Assembly (NCBI GenBank): GCA_016195825.1
Contig: JACPYV010000098.1
Coordinates: forward strand, 1-36,431
From: Burkholderiales bacterium
GTDB lineage: Bacteria > Pseudomonadota > Gammaproteobacteria > Burkholderiales > Burkholderiaceae_C
Direction of reading: 5' to 3'
DNA length: 36,431 nucleotides
A program made the translations under genes and the position numbers. Under the pieces are notes generated by a model. The model saw only the letters and a list, made by a program, of their open reading frames with translations, was not told where the DNA came from and made no database searches. This document shows positions 27,812 to 34,887 of the stretch, piece after piece (the stretch's first letter is position 1; each line of letters opens with the position of its first letter).

Positions 27812-28402
27812 ATGGAAACCCGCAGTGAACGCGCCGAGACCACACTGACCGCCATCGTCGGCGCGGCACTGGACATGGCTGTCACCGAGGGTCTGGAGAG
27901 CATCAGCATCGGCGAGGTCGCCAAGCGCCTGGGCCTGTCCAAGAGCGGCGTGTTCTCGCGCGTCGGCTCGCGCGAGCAACTGCAGGTGGCCGTGCTGCTG
28001 GAGTTCGACAGGCGCTTCTTGCAGACCGTGTTCCTGCCCGCCATGAGCGAGGCACGCGGCCTGCCGCGGCTGCAGGCCGTCATGCGCCGCTGGCTGGCTT
28101 GGGCCAGCGACGTGGATCGCCACAAGACTTGCCTCTACACGGCCGGCGCCTTCGAGTACGACGACCGCGAGGGCCCTGTGCGCGAGCACCTTCTGGACGG
28201 CGTGCTGCGCTGGCGCGCCACGCTGCGCCGCACCGTGCTGCAGGCCGTGGAAATGGGCCACCTGCGCGCTGACCTCGATGCCGAGCAGATGGTGTTCGAG
28301 ATGGACGCGCTCTTCACCATTGTCGCCCGACCTTGGCGCGCGGGCCGCGCTGACCCTCTTTTTCACACCCATGCCCACCAAGTGGCTGGCCCGCTCGCGT
28401 GA
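27812..28402 (+). CDS. TetR/AcrR-family transcriptional regulator
   Basis: 196 residues. The N-terminal helix-turn-helix is clear (TTLTAIVGAALDMAVTEGLESISIGEVAKRLGLSKSGVFSRVGSREQLQVAVLLEFDRRF). The ligand-binding domain is normal to about residue 170 (ADLDAEQMVFEMDALF), where relatives continue with a final helix. Here the last ~27 residues are polar and Arg/His-rich (TIVARPWRAGRADPLFHTHAH) and are read out of frame through the start of the downstream hydrolase, with a 32-bp overlap. The native C-terminus may be lost through a small deletion or frameshift. Control of itself and the hydrolase is likely, given the palindrome between its -35 and -10. Ligand unknown. Confidence 0.82.
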   Translation: METRSERAETTLTAIVGAALDMAVTEGLESISIGEVAKRLGLSKSGVFSRVGSREQLQVAVLLEFDRRFLQTVFLPAMSEARGLPRLQAVMRRWLAWASDVDRHKTCLYTAGAFEYDDREGPVREHLLDGVLRWRATLRRTVLQAVEMGHLRADLDAEQMVFEMDALFTIVARPWRAGRADPLFHTHAHQVAGPLA

Positions 28403-29126
28403 CGTGCCGCTGCCGTGGATGGAGCGCCGCCTGCCCTTCGAGGGCGGTCATGTCAGCGTTTGGCAACGGGGCGACGTTGCCGCCGGGGTGCCGAAGGTGT
28501 TGCTCGCCCACGGTTGGGCCGGCGATGCGCAGCAGATGCGTGCATTGGGTGACACGCTGGCCGCGGCCGGTTTCGACCCCGTGCTGCTGGACCTGCCGGC
28601 ACATGGCCGCAGCAGCGGCTGGCGCAGCAACCTGCTGCAGTGGGTGCGGGCGCTGTTCGCCGTCACCGCACGCTTCGGTCCCTGGGACGGCGTCGTGGCG
28701 CATTCGCTCGGCGCGATGGCGCTGTCGCACGCGCTGGCCCGCGGCCTGCCGGCACGGCGCGTGGCCCTCATCGCGCTGGCGCCGCCGCCCTGGCAGTTCC
28801 TGCGCTGGTTCGCCCAGGCCATGGGTGGCAGTGAAAGCCTGGCAGCCGGTATGCGCGGCCACATCGAGCAGCGCGAAGGCGTGTCGCTGGGGCATTTCGA
28901 ACCCGCCTGGCTGGGTGAGCGCGTCGAGCAGCCCACGCTGATCGTGCACGATCGGGGCGACGTGACGGCGCCGCTCGCCGGCAGCGAGACGCTGCTGGCA
29001 GGTCTGCCTGCTGGCCGTCTGTACGTCACCGAGGGCCTGGGCCATCGCCGCTTGCTCAGCGACCCGGCAGCCATGCGACAGGTGCTCGCGCACCTGTCGG
29101 CCACGCCGTCGCTGAGGGCCATCTGA
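28371..29126 (+). CDS. Alpha/beta hydrolase
   Basis: 251 residues from ATG 28371 (MPTKWLARSRD). Features: oxyanion-hole region LLAHGWAGDAQQM, nucleophile Ser112 in VVAHSLGAMAL, acid in VHDRGDVTAPL, and catalytic His in EGLGHRRLL. The Trp- and Leu-rich lid (PPPWQFLRWFAQAMGG) suggests a hydrophobic ester substrate. The same frame is open upstream of 28371 and encodes LGARAALTLFF, which looks like a natural N-terminal helix, so the true start may lie further upstream or have been lost. It overlaps the TetR gene by 32 bp and is probably its regulatory target. Substrate not predictable. Confidence 0.83.
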   Translation: MPTKWLARSRDVPLPWMERRLPFEGGHVSVWQRGDVAAGVPKVLLAHGWAGDAQQMRALGDTLAAAGFDPVLLDLPAHGRSSGWRSNLLQWVRALFAVTARFGPWDGVVAHSLGAMALSHALARGLPARRVALIALAPPPWQFLRWFAQAMGGSESLAAGMRGHIEQREGVSLGHFEPAWLGERVEQPTLIVHDRGDVTAPLAGSETLLAGLPAGRLYVTEGLGHRRLLSDPAAMRQVLAHLSATPSLRAI

Positions 29127-29148
29127 GCCGTCGGGGGACAATCGGCGG

Positions 29149-31032
29149 ATGGCTGTTCTCTCCCTCTCCAATGCTCATCTTGCTTTCGGGCATGTCGCGC
29201 TGCTCGACGGCGCCAACTTTTCGCTGGAGGTGGGCGAGCGCGTCGGCCTCATCGGCCGCAACGGCACGGGCAAGTCCTCGCTGCTGAAGATCCTGACCGG
29301 GCTGGAGAAGCTCGACGACGGCCTGCTGCAGCAGCAGCAAGGCTTGACCAACGTCTACGTGCCGCAGGAGCCCGAGCTGCGCGGCGACGCGACCATCTTC
29401 GACGTCATCAGCGAGGGTGTGGCCGAGCACAAGGCGCTGCGCGAGCGCTATGAGATCCACGACGAGAACGACGACCTGGCCTGGGTGCAGGAGCGCATCG
29501 AGCACATCGGCGCGTGGAACTGGGAGCAGCGCGTTGAAGAGACGCTGCACCGCCTGGACCTGGACGGCTCGCGCCTGGTGGGCAGCCTGTCCGGCGGCCT
29601 CAAGAAGCGCGTCGCCCTGGGCCGTGCGCTGGTGGCCCAGCCTGACGTGCTGCTGCTGGACGAGCCCACCAACCACCTGGATCTGGACGCGATCACCTGG
29701 CTGGAAGGCTTGCTGAACGACTTCAAGGGCTCGCTGCTGCTCATCACGCACGATCGCGCCTTCCTCGACAACGTGGCCAACCGCATCGTCGAGCTGGACC
29801 GCGGCCAGCTGCGCGGCTACCCGGGCAACTACGCTGCCTTCCAGGCCGCTAAGGCCTACGAGCTGGAGAACGAGGCGCTGTTCAACGCGCGCTTCGACAA
29901 GCTGCTGGCGCAGGAAGAGGTCTGGATCCGCAAGGGCGTTGAGGCCCGCCGCACGCGTTCGGTGGCGCGCATCCAGCGCCTGGAGGCCATGCGCCTGGCC
30001 CACGCCGCGCGGCGCGATGTGCAGGGCAAGGTCAGGCTGGACATTGACACCGGCGGCGCCAGCGGCAAGATCGTGGCCGAGCTGGAGGACGTGGGCAAGA
30101 GCTACGGCGACCGCGCCATCGTGCGCGGCTTCACGTCCACCATCCTGCGCGGCGACAAGGTCGGCCTCATCGGCCCCAACGGCGCCGGCAAGACGACGCT
30201 GCTGAAGATGATCCTCGGCGAGCTGCAGCCCGACACCGGTACGGTGCGCCTGGGCTCGCGCATGACGGTCGCCTATTTCGACCAGATGCGCGACACGCTC
30301 AACCTCGATGCCACGCTGGCCGACACGATCAGCCCGGGCTCAGAGTGGATCGAGATCGGTTCGCAGAAGAAGCACGTCAAGAGCTACCTGGGCGACTTCC
30401 TGTTCTCGCCGGCGCGCGCCAACTCGCCCGTGCGCACGCTGTCCGGCGGCGAGCGCAACCGCCTGCTGCTGGCGCGCCTGTTCGCGCGGCCGGCCAACGT
30501 GCTGGTGCTGGACGAACCCACCAACGACCTGGACATCGAGACGCTGGAGCTGCTGGAAGAGCTGTTGGCCGAGTACGACGGCACGGTCTTCCTGGTCAGC
30601 CACGACCGCCGCTTCCTGGACAACGTCGTCACGTCCACCATCGTCTACGAGGGCGAGGCGCGCTGGCGCGAGTACGAGGGCAGCGTGCAGGACTGGCTCA
30701 CGCAGTCCAAGCGCGCCGCGGCGCTGCAGGCCAAGTCAGCACCGGCCGCCGCCGCCGTTGCTGTCGTGCCGCCTGCCCCGGCCCCCGAGCCGGCCCCGGT
30801 CGTCGCGACCAAGCGCAAGCTCAGCTACAAGGAGCAGCGCGAGCTGGAGGAGCTGCCCAAGCAGATCGCCGCGCTGGAGGCCGAGCAGAAGCAGCTGAAT
30901 GCACTGCTCGCCGGCAGCGAGCTGTACACGCAGGGCGCGACGCGCATCGCCGAGGTGACCGACCGCGCCGCGGACATCGACGCCGAGCTGCTGGCGCTGA
31001 TGGAGCGCTGGGAAATCCTCGAAGCCAAATGA
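29149..31032 (+). CDS. uup: ABC-F family ATPase Uup
   Basis: Soluble tandem ABC ATPase of 627 residues. Domain 1: Walker A GRNGTGKSS (residues 36-44), signature LSGGLKKRV, Walker B LLLDEPTNHLD. An ABC-F interdomain linker follows (YELENEALFNARFDKLLAQEEVWIRKGVEARRTR). Domain 2: GPNGAGKTT, LSGGERNRLLLARLF, LVLDEPTNDLD. After an Ala/Pro-rich spacer the C-terminal ~75 residues form a coiled coil (YKEQRELEELPKQIAALEAEQKQLNALL), the hallmark of Uup, where it binds nucleic acid. ABC-F proteins act on ribosomes, and Uup also affects transposon excision and replication intermediates. A GACAAT hexamer six bases before ATG 29149 suggests a leaderless transcript. The stop overlaps the next start (ATGA). 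Confidence 0.93.
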   Translation: MAVLSLSNAHLAFGHVALLDGANFSLEVGERVGLIGRNGTGKSSLLKILTGLEKLDDGLLQQQQGLTNVYVPQEPELRGDATIFDVISEGVAEHKALRERYEIHDENDDLAWVQERIEHIGAWNWEQRVEETLHRLDLDGSRLVGSLSGGLKKRVALGRALVAQPDVLLLDEPTNHLDLDAITWLEGLLNDFKGSLLLITHDRAFLDNVANRIVELDRGQLRGYPGNYAAFQAAKAYELENEALFNARFDKLLAQEEVWIRKGVEARRTRSVARIQRLEAMRLAHAARRDVQGKVRLDIDTGGASGKIVAELEDVGKSYGDRAIVRGFTSTILRGDKVGLIGPNGAGKTTLLKMILGELQPDTGTVRLGSRMTVAYFDQMRDTLNLDATLADTISPGSEWIEIGSQKKHVKSYLGDFLFSPARANSPVRTLSGGERNRLLLARLFARPANVLVLDEPTNDLDIETLELLEELLAEYDGTVFLVSHDRRFLDNVVTSTIVYEGEARWREYEGSVQDWLTQSKRAAALQAKSAPAAAAVAVVPPAPAPEPAPVVATKRKLSYKEQRELEELPKQIAALEAEQKQLNALLAGSELYTQGATRIAEVTDRAADIDAELLALMERWEILEAK

Positions 31033-31406
31033 ACGCGTTGAACGAGGAATGGCTGGCGCTGCAGTCCCAGCACGAGCGCTACGAAGCGCTGGCGCTGGGC
31101 GTGAAGCTGGCGGCCTTTGCCGTCGTCGTGTTCGTGCCCGACTCGATGCTGGCGTTGCCGCTGCTGGCCCTGCTGTGGCTGCAGGAGGGCGTGCTGAAGA
31201 CCTTCCAGGGACGGCTGGGCGAACGCCTGCTGGTCATCGAGGCCGGTCTGAAGTCGGGCGAGGGCGCTGCCATGCAGCTGCACAGCGACTGGTCCGCAAG
31301 TCGCCCGCGCGGCCTGGGGCTGGTGGCGCAATACCTGAAGAGTGCGCTGCGGCCGACCGTGGCCTTACCCTACCCGCTGCTGATGGTGGTCAGCCTGCTG
31401 GCCTGA
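31029..31406 (+). CDS. Small membrane protein of unknown function
   Basis: 125 residues; ATG 31029 overlaps the uup stop, so translation is probably coupled. A soluble N-terminal helix (MNALNEEWLALQSQHERYEALALG) is followed by two close hydrophobic segments (about residues 25-53), an amphipathic middle (LGERLLVIEAGLKSGEGAAMQLHSDW) and a short hydrophobic C-terminus (ALPYPLLMVVSLLA). I recognise no family. It converges with the response regulator gene, the two stop codons being directly adjacent. Confidence 0.7.
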   Translation: MNALNEEWLALQSQHERYEALALGVKLAAFAVVVFVPDSMLALPLLALLWLQEGVLKTFQGRLGERLLVIEAGLKSGEGAAMQLHSDWSASRPRGLGLVAQYLKSALRPTVALPYPLLMVVSLLA

Positions 31407-32036
31407 TTAGAGCGGCTGCAGCTTGTCCAGCGGGATCAGCGCCGGCACGCCCTTGAGCTGGACGACGGTCTCGCCCGGGCGGTGCACGACGTACTGGGCG
31501 ACATGGCGTTGGCCGTTGTAGCGAACGCTGTCGCCCGGCTTGATGACCGGCTGCGGCGGGATGACGGGCAGGTCCACGCGCGGCATGGGTCGGGACTGGC
31601 GTGCCTGGCTCATCACGTCGCGCACCTGGCCATGCAGGCCGGGCGAGTTCTTGGCCAGTGCTTCCAGCGAGCGTGCCATCTGCGCCTTCAGCTGCTCGGC
31701 CGTGAACGGCTTCTTCAGCAGGAAATGCGCGCCGTGGGCCTCGGCCTCCAGCTCATGTGCGGGCGAGACATCGAAGCTCAGCAGCGACAGGTGCAGGCGC
31801 GGCTGGACCTCCTTGAGGCGCTGGAACAGCCGCAGGCCTGTCAGCGAGGACTTGGGAAACCAGTCGGTGATGAGGAAGTCCGGCTTGAACAGCAGGCCTT
31901 GCGCCAGCGCGCTGTCCGGGTCAGCACAGCACAGGATGCTGTCGGCGGTGAATCCCTGGCCTTGCAGCAGCTGGCGGGCGAAGGTCTGGACACCGGCGAG
32001 CGGGTCGACAACGAGAAATTTCAAGGGTTCGGTCAT
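31407..32036 (-). CDS. Response-regulator receiver-domain protein with a small C-terminal beta domain
   Basis: 209 residues. The receiver domain (about residues 1-125) starts with KFLVVDPLAGVQTF, has the likely phospho-acceptor Asp in PDFLITDWFPKSSLTGLRLFQRLK, and the conserved Lys in HFLLKKPFTAEQLKAQM. The acidic pocket is reduced: only one Asp (VVDP) where two acidic residues are usual, so phosphorylation may be atypical. No DNA-binding domain follows. The last ~45 residues (KPGDSVRYNGQRHVAQYVVHRPGETVVQLKGVPALIPLDKLQPL) form a compact beta module of unknown role. No histidine kinase is nearby. ATG 32036 starts the receiver fold; upstream residues of the longer frame are non-family. Confidence 0.8.
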   Translation of the reverse strand: MTEPLKFLVVDPLAGVQTFARQLLQGQGFTADSILCCADPDSALAQGLLFKPDFLITDWFPKSSLTGLRLFQRLKEVQPRLHLSLLSFDVSPAHELEAEAHGAHFLLKKPFTAEQLKAQMARSLEALAKNSPGLHGQVRDVMSQARQSRPMPRVDLPVIPPQPVIKPGDSVRYNGQRHVAQYVVHRPGETVVQLKGVPALIPLDKLQPL

Positions 32037-32136
32037 GGCCACGGCGGAACGCCGCTTGCAGGCGGTCCATCGTGCATTCTGCCGGCAGGCCCGGGGCCGG
32101 CCGGCCGCCAAACCCGCCTGGGTCGTGACCTATTCG

Positions 32137-32499
32137 TCAGCCTTTCAGGCGACAGAAATCGGCCCGCAGCCCCAGCGGCGTGCGCGCCAGGTAGAGCTGC
32201 ACGGCGCCGCTGCCCGCATGGCTCACTGTGTGCAGGCCATCGCCCAAGCCCGGCGGCAGCGCGCCGGCAAAGGTCAGGCTGAACTGTTCGCCGGCCTGGC
32301 GGCTGGCCCGCTGGTCGACCGCCTGCAGCATGAGTGCATGGCCGTCGACCTCGAACGTCCGGCCCAGGTGCGCCTGCCAGCTCGCCTGACCGGCGAACTG
32401 GCCGAGGCTGGCGGGTACCGCGGCCAGGGCTGCCGGTGCACCGCTGCCGGCCAGCAGGGCAGTCGCGCTGCCCTTCAGGAAATTGCGCTTGTTCATCAT
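32137..32499 (-). CDS. Tat-signal DUF6916-like protein
   Basis: 120 residues. The N-terminus MMNKRNFLKGSATALLAG is a twin-arginine-like signal with a Lys-Arg pair and the canonical FLK, so export through Tat is plausible. The mature part matches the DUF6916 pattern seen at the other end of this array: FSLTFAG then a loop, HTVSHAGSGAVQLYLAR. It is the last gene of the tail-collar array; its ATGA start overlaps the GNAT stop and a GAGGAG site precedes it. ATG 32496 is an equally spaced alternative. DUF6916 proteins regularly accompany tail-collar proteins, and I know of no assigned function. The family match is from remembered motif patterns. Confidence 0.72.
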   Translation of the reverse strand: MMNKRNFLKGSATALLAGSGAPAALAAVPASLGQFAGQASWQAHLGRTFEVDGHALMLQAVDQRASRQAGEQFSLTFAGALPPGLGDGLHTVSHAGSGAVQLYLARTPLGLRADFCRLKG

Positions 32500-32996
32500 G
32501 GCAGGCACTCCTCGGGCTGCGGTGCGGGGGCGGGTCTCAGCATGGCCTGGTACAGGCCCTGGGGCTCGCCGTCGGGAACAAAGCCCAGCCGCTCGTAGAG
32601 CCGCCGGGCAGGGTTGTGGATCTCGACCTGGATGCCCAGCGCGAGGCCGCCGGCCTGGGCTTCCTGCGCCAGTGCCTGCAGGCAGCGTGTGCCCAGGCCC
32701 TGACCACGCCAGGCGGGCAGCAGTGCGATGTCGAGGATGTGCAGGCGGTTGCTGCGTGTGTCCAGCCACAGCCGGCCGGCCACCTCGTCGGGGTTCACGA
32801 CGATGAGGTGGCAGGCCGAGTGCGGGAAATGCCGCGCGTAGTGCTGCTGCTGCGCCTGGTGCTGTTGCCGCACGAAGGCCTCGCACTGCTCGCGCGGCCA
32901 GCCGGTCAGCGCCAGTTCGTCGGCGCGCGTGCTGGCGTAAATCGCGAGTTGCCAGGCTTCGTCGGCAGGCGTCGCAGCGCGCAGGCGGTAGTCCAT
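32496..32996 (-). CDS. GNAT-family N-acetyltransferase
   Basis: 166 residues. The GNAT fold is shown by the N-terminal RAATPADEAWQLAIYASTRADEL, strand HILDIALLPAWRGQGLGTRCLQAL, which contains the acetyl-CoA pyrophosphate motif R-x-x-G-x-G, and the terminal VEIHNPARRLYERLGFVPDGE. It probably acetylates an amine on a small molecule or protein; target unknown. It lies 11 bp after the third collar gene and overlaps the Tat-signal gene by 4 bp, so it is part of the same operon. A GNAT enzyme recurs next to tail-collar gene sets in other proteobacteria, suggesting modification of an array product; that is inference. Confidence 0.87.
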   Translation of the reverse strand: MDYRLRAATPADEAWQLAIYASTRADELALTGWPREQCEAFVRQQHQAQQQHYARHFPHSACHLIVVNPDEVAGRLWLDTRSNRLHILDIALLPAWRGQGLGTRCLQALAQEAQAGGLALGIQVEIHNPARRLYERLGFVPDGEPQGLYQAMLRPAPAPQPEECLP

Positions 32997-33007
32997 GCCA
33001 GGCTCGC

Positions 33008-33529
33008 TCAGCCGCGCGACGGGAAGATGCCCTGCAGCGCGATGCAGAAGGTCAGCGCCAGGTAGGGCTGGCGGTTCTCGTGCGGCTGGTTGCCGCCCGC
33101 CGGGCCGATGGCGGTGGCGGCCATCGGCGCAGCAGCACCCGGCGCGCGGTAGACGTTGCCGCCCCCGGTGGCCGTCGGCGACATCGCGGTGTTGGCGGGG
33201 CTGGTCGACGCGGGGGTGATACCGGCCATCAGTCCATGGCTGTGCGACGGCATTTCCTGGGTCAGCAGCGTGACCGTCGGCGTGCCGATCGCCTCTCCGA
33301 TCACGCGGTCGCTGAGGCCCGGGCCCTGGCCCTGGCCCATGGCCAGGTTGCCGCGCAGGTCGGGTAGCCCGAAGTTGCTGGTGCCGTTGCCACCGTAGTA
33401 GGTGCCGACCAGAGAGAAGAGGGCGGTGTTCTGGCTGATGGGCATCAGCTGACCGTCGCAACGCGCCCAGCCCCTGGGCGCGAAGTTGTAGGGCATGACG
33501 CGGATCTCGGCGAGGAAGGGTTCGGACAT
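33008..33529 (-). CDS. Tail-collar domain protein, third of three tandem paralogues
   Basis: 173 residues. The N-terminal ~60 residues are the phage tail collar domain (PF07484): FAPRGWARCDGQLMPISQNTALFSLVGTYYGGNG then NFGLPDLRGNLAMGQGQGPGLS. A VTLLTQEMPSHSHG block follows, then a variable middle (~105-145) rich in Ala, Thr and Gly, and a conserved end (GGNQPHENRQPYLALTFCIALQGIFPSR). Such proteins are often annotated as microcystin-dependent protein, after MdpB of Microcystis. No signal peptide is present. GAGGAG precedes the start. No other phage structural gene is near, so this is a chromosomal array and not a prophage remnant. Role unknown; an extracellular or surface fibre-like function is conjecture. 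Confidence 0.9.
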   Translation of the reverse strand: MSEPFLAEIRVMPYNFAPRGWARCDGQLMPISQNTALFSLVGTYYGGNGTSNFGLPDLRGNLAMGQGQGPGLSDRVIGEAIGTPTVTLLTQEMPSHSHGLMAGITPASTSPANTAMSPTATGGGNVYRAPGAAAPMAATAIGPAGGNQPHENRQPYLALTFCIALQGIFPSRG

Positions 33530-33539
33530 GTCGTGCTCC

Positions 33540-34055
33540 TCAGGTGGGCGACGGGTAAATGCCGACCAGCGAAATGATGTAGTTCACCGTCAGCGTCGGC
33601 GCCATGTTCTCGTGCGGCTGGGCGCCGCCGGCCGGGCCGACGGCGCCTGCGGCCATCGGCGTCGTCGCCGGGCCGGGGCCATAGCTGTCGGCCGTGGTGG
33701 TGGCGAGCAGGGCGCCGGCTGGCGTCGTGATGGTGGCTGCGGCCGTGGTGGCATGCAGCGGGTGCGTGTGCGCGGGCAGCTGGGCGGGGGTCAGCGTGAC
33801 GCTTTCGGTGCCGACGAGCGCGCCCATCGTGCGCTGCGATAGGCCCGGCCCCTGACCCTGGTGCACCGGTACGCGGCCGCGCAGGTCGGGCAGCGCAAAG
33901 ATGCTCTGGCCATCGCCGCCGTAGGTGGTGCCGATCAGGTTGAACAGCGCGTCGTTCTCGGCGATGGACAGCAGCTGGCCCTGGCAAAGCGCCCAGTTGA
34001 CTGGCGCGAAGTTGCCGGCGAAGAGGCGGATTTCGCCCAGATAGGGGTCCGACAT
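33540..34055 (-). CDS. Tail-collar domain protein, second of three tandem paralogues
   Basis: 171 residues with the same layout as its neighbours: EIRLFAGNFAPVNWALCQGQLLSIAENDALFNLIGTTYGGDG, FALPDLRGRVPVHQGQGPGLS, the SVTLTPAQLPAHTH block, an Ala/Thr-rich divergent middle, and the conserved C-terminal GGAQPHENMAPTLTVNYIISLVGIYPS. An AAGGAGAT ribosome-binding site precedes ATG 34055. Gaps to neighbouring paralogues are 15 and 10 bp. The conserved ends with a divergent centre show tandem duplication followed by diversification of one segment. Confidence 0.9.
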   Translation of the reverse strand: MSDPYLGEIRLFAGNFAPVNWALCQGQLLSIAENDALFNLIGTTYGGDGQSIFALPDLRGRVPVHQGQGPGLSQRTMGALVGTESVTLTPAQLPAHTHPLHATTAAATITTPAGALLATTTADSYGPGPATTPMAAGAVGPAGGAQPHENMAPTLTVNYIISLVGIYPSPT

Positions 34056-34070
34056 CTCAATCTCCTTGTG

Positions 34071-34580
34071 TCAGTTACGGCTGGGGAAGATGCCCACCAG
34101 CGCGATGGCCCAGCTAAGCACCAGGCTGGGCTGCATGTTGGGATGGGGTTGGTTGCCGCCGCCAGCCGCGATGGAACTCGGGTCCATGAGCGTGTCGTTG
34201 CCGGCAGGGCCGAAACGGTTCATGCCGCCCCGCCCCTTGGCAGCCGGCACAGCGCCGCCGGGCACGCTGGCGTTGGCCAGGTCGCCGGTGGCGGTCAGCG
34301 TGTGTGTGTGGGCGGGGATCTGGCCCGTGGTCAGCGTGACGGCTTCCTGGCCGGCACGCTGACCCAGGGCGATGCTGTCTGCGGCATGCAGAGGTGCGCG
34401 GCCCCGCAGATCGGGCAGCGCGAAGTTGCTCACGCCGTCGCCGCCGTAAGTGGTGCCCAGCAGCGCGAAGAGGGCCTGGTTCTGGTTGATGGCCAGGATC
34501 TGGCCGTTGCACAGGGCCCAGCCCTTGGGCGCGTAGTTAAAGCTCATCAACCGGAGCTCACCGACGAATTGATCGGACAT
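34071..34580 (-). CDS. Tail-collar domain protein, first of three tandem paralogues
   Basis: 169 residues: ELRLMSFNYAPKGWALCNGQILAINQNQALFALLGTTYGGDG, NFALPDLRGRAPLHAADSIALGQ, the AVTLTTGQIPAHTHTL block, a divergent middle (KGRGGMNRFGPAGNDTLMD), and the C-terminal GGGNQPHPNMQPSLVLSWAIALVGIFPSR. AGGAGA precedes the start. It follows the DUF6916-like gene by 10 bp. In contrast to the third paralogue, the loop after PDLRGR lacks the GQGQGPG run, so the first variable site differs as well. No signal peptide. Confidence 0.9.
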   Translation of the reverse strand: MSDQFVGELRLMSFNYAPKGWALCNGQILAINQNQALFALLGTTYGGDGVSNFALPDLRGRAPLHAADSIALGQRAGQEAVTLTTGQIPAHTHTLTATGDLANASVPGGAVPAAKGRGGMNRFGPAGNDTLMDPSSIAAGGGNQPHPNMQPSLVLSWAIALVGIFPSRN

Positions 34581-34590
34581 GGGGGGTCTC

Positions 34591-34887
34591 CTAGCCGAAC
34601 ACGGCTTCGTATTGCAGAGCGGTGGCCGTGCGGGCCACCGGCACGAGGAAGATGTCCAGCGGGTCGAGCTGCGGGTGCTCCAGCCGGTAGATGCGCTGCG
34701 GCAGTGCCGGCTCGGCTGGGGCCTCGAAGGTCAGGCTGAACGGAGGCCGGCCCGCCAAGCCGGCACCGGGACTGGCGTGGGCGTCGATGAGCTGGGCGGG
34801 CAGTGCGGCGACATCGTCCAGTCGCAGCGTGAAGCGGCTGCCGATCAGCGGCTCGAAACGGGCCAGCGTGAAGCCGCCGTCAGGCAC
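34591..34887 (-). CDS. DUF6916-like protein (cytoplasmic form)
   Basis: 98 residues from GTG 34887 (MPDGGFTLARFEPLIGSRFTL). The body has GSRFTLRLDD, then FSLTFEAPAEPALPQRIYRLEHPQLDPLDIFLVPVAR, the same pattern as the Tat-signal protein at 32137-32499. The chosen start overlaps the PEP-CTERM stop by 8 bp, so translation is probably coupled; there is no clear ribosome-binding site of its own. Longer upstream frames run through the PEP-CTERM C-terminus and are not credible. It has no signal peptide and directly precedes the three collar genes. Confidence 0.75.
   Translation of the reverse strand: MPDGGFTLARFEPLIGSRFTLRLDDVAALPAQLIDAHASPGAGLAGRPPFSLTFEAPAEPALPQRIYRLEHPQLDPLDIFLVPVARTATALQYEAVFG

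Noticed and set aside
33008..34580. Prophage or phage-tail remnant
   Set aside because: Only collar-domain proteins are present, all intact and operon-packed with GNAT and DUF6916-like genes; no integrase, capsid, tape measure or lysis genes.
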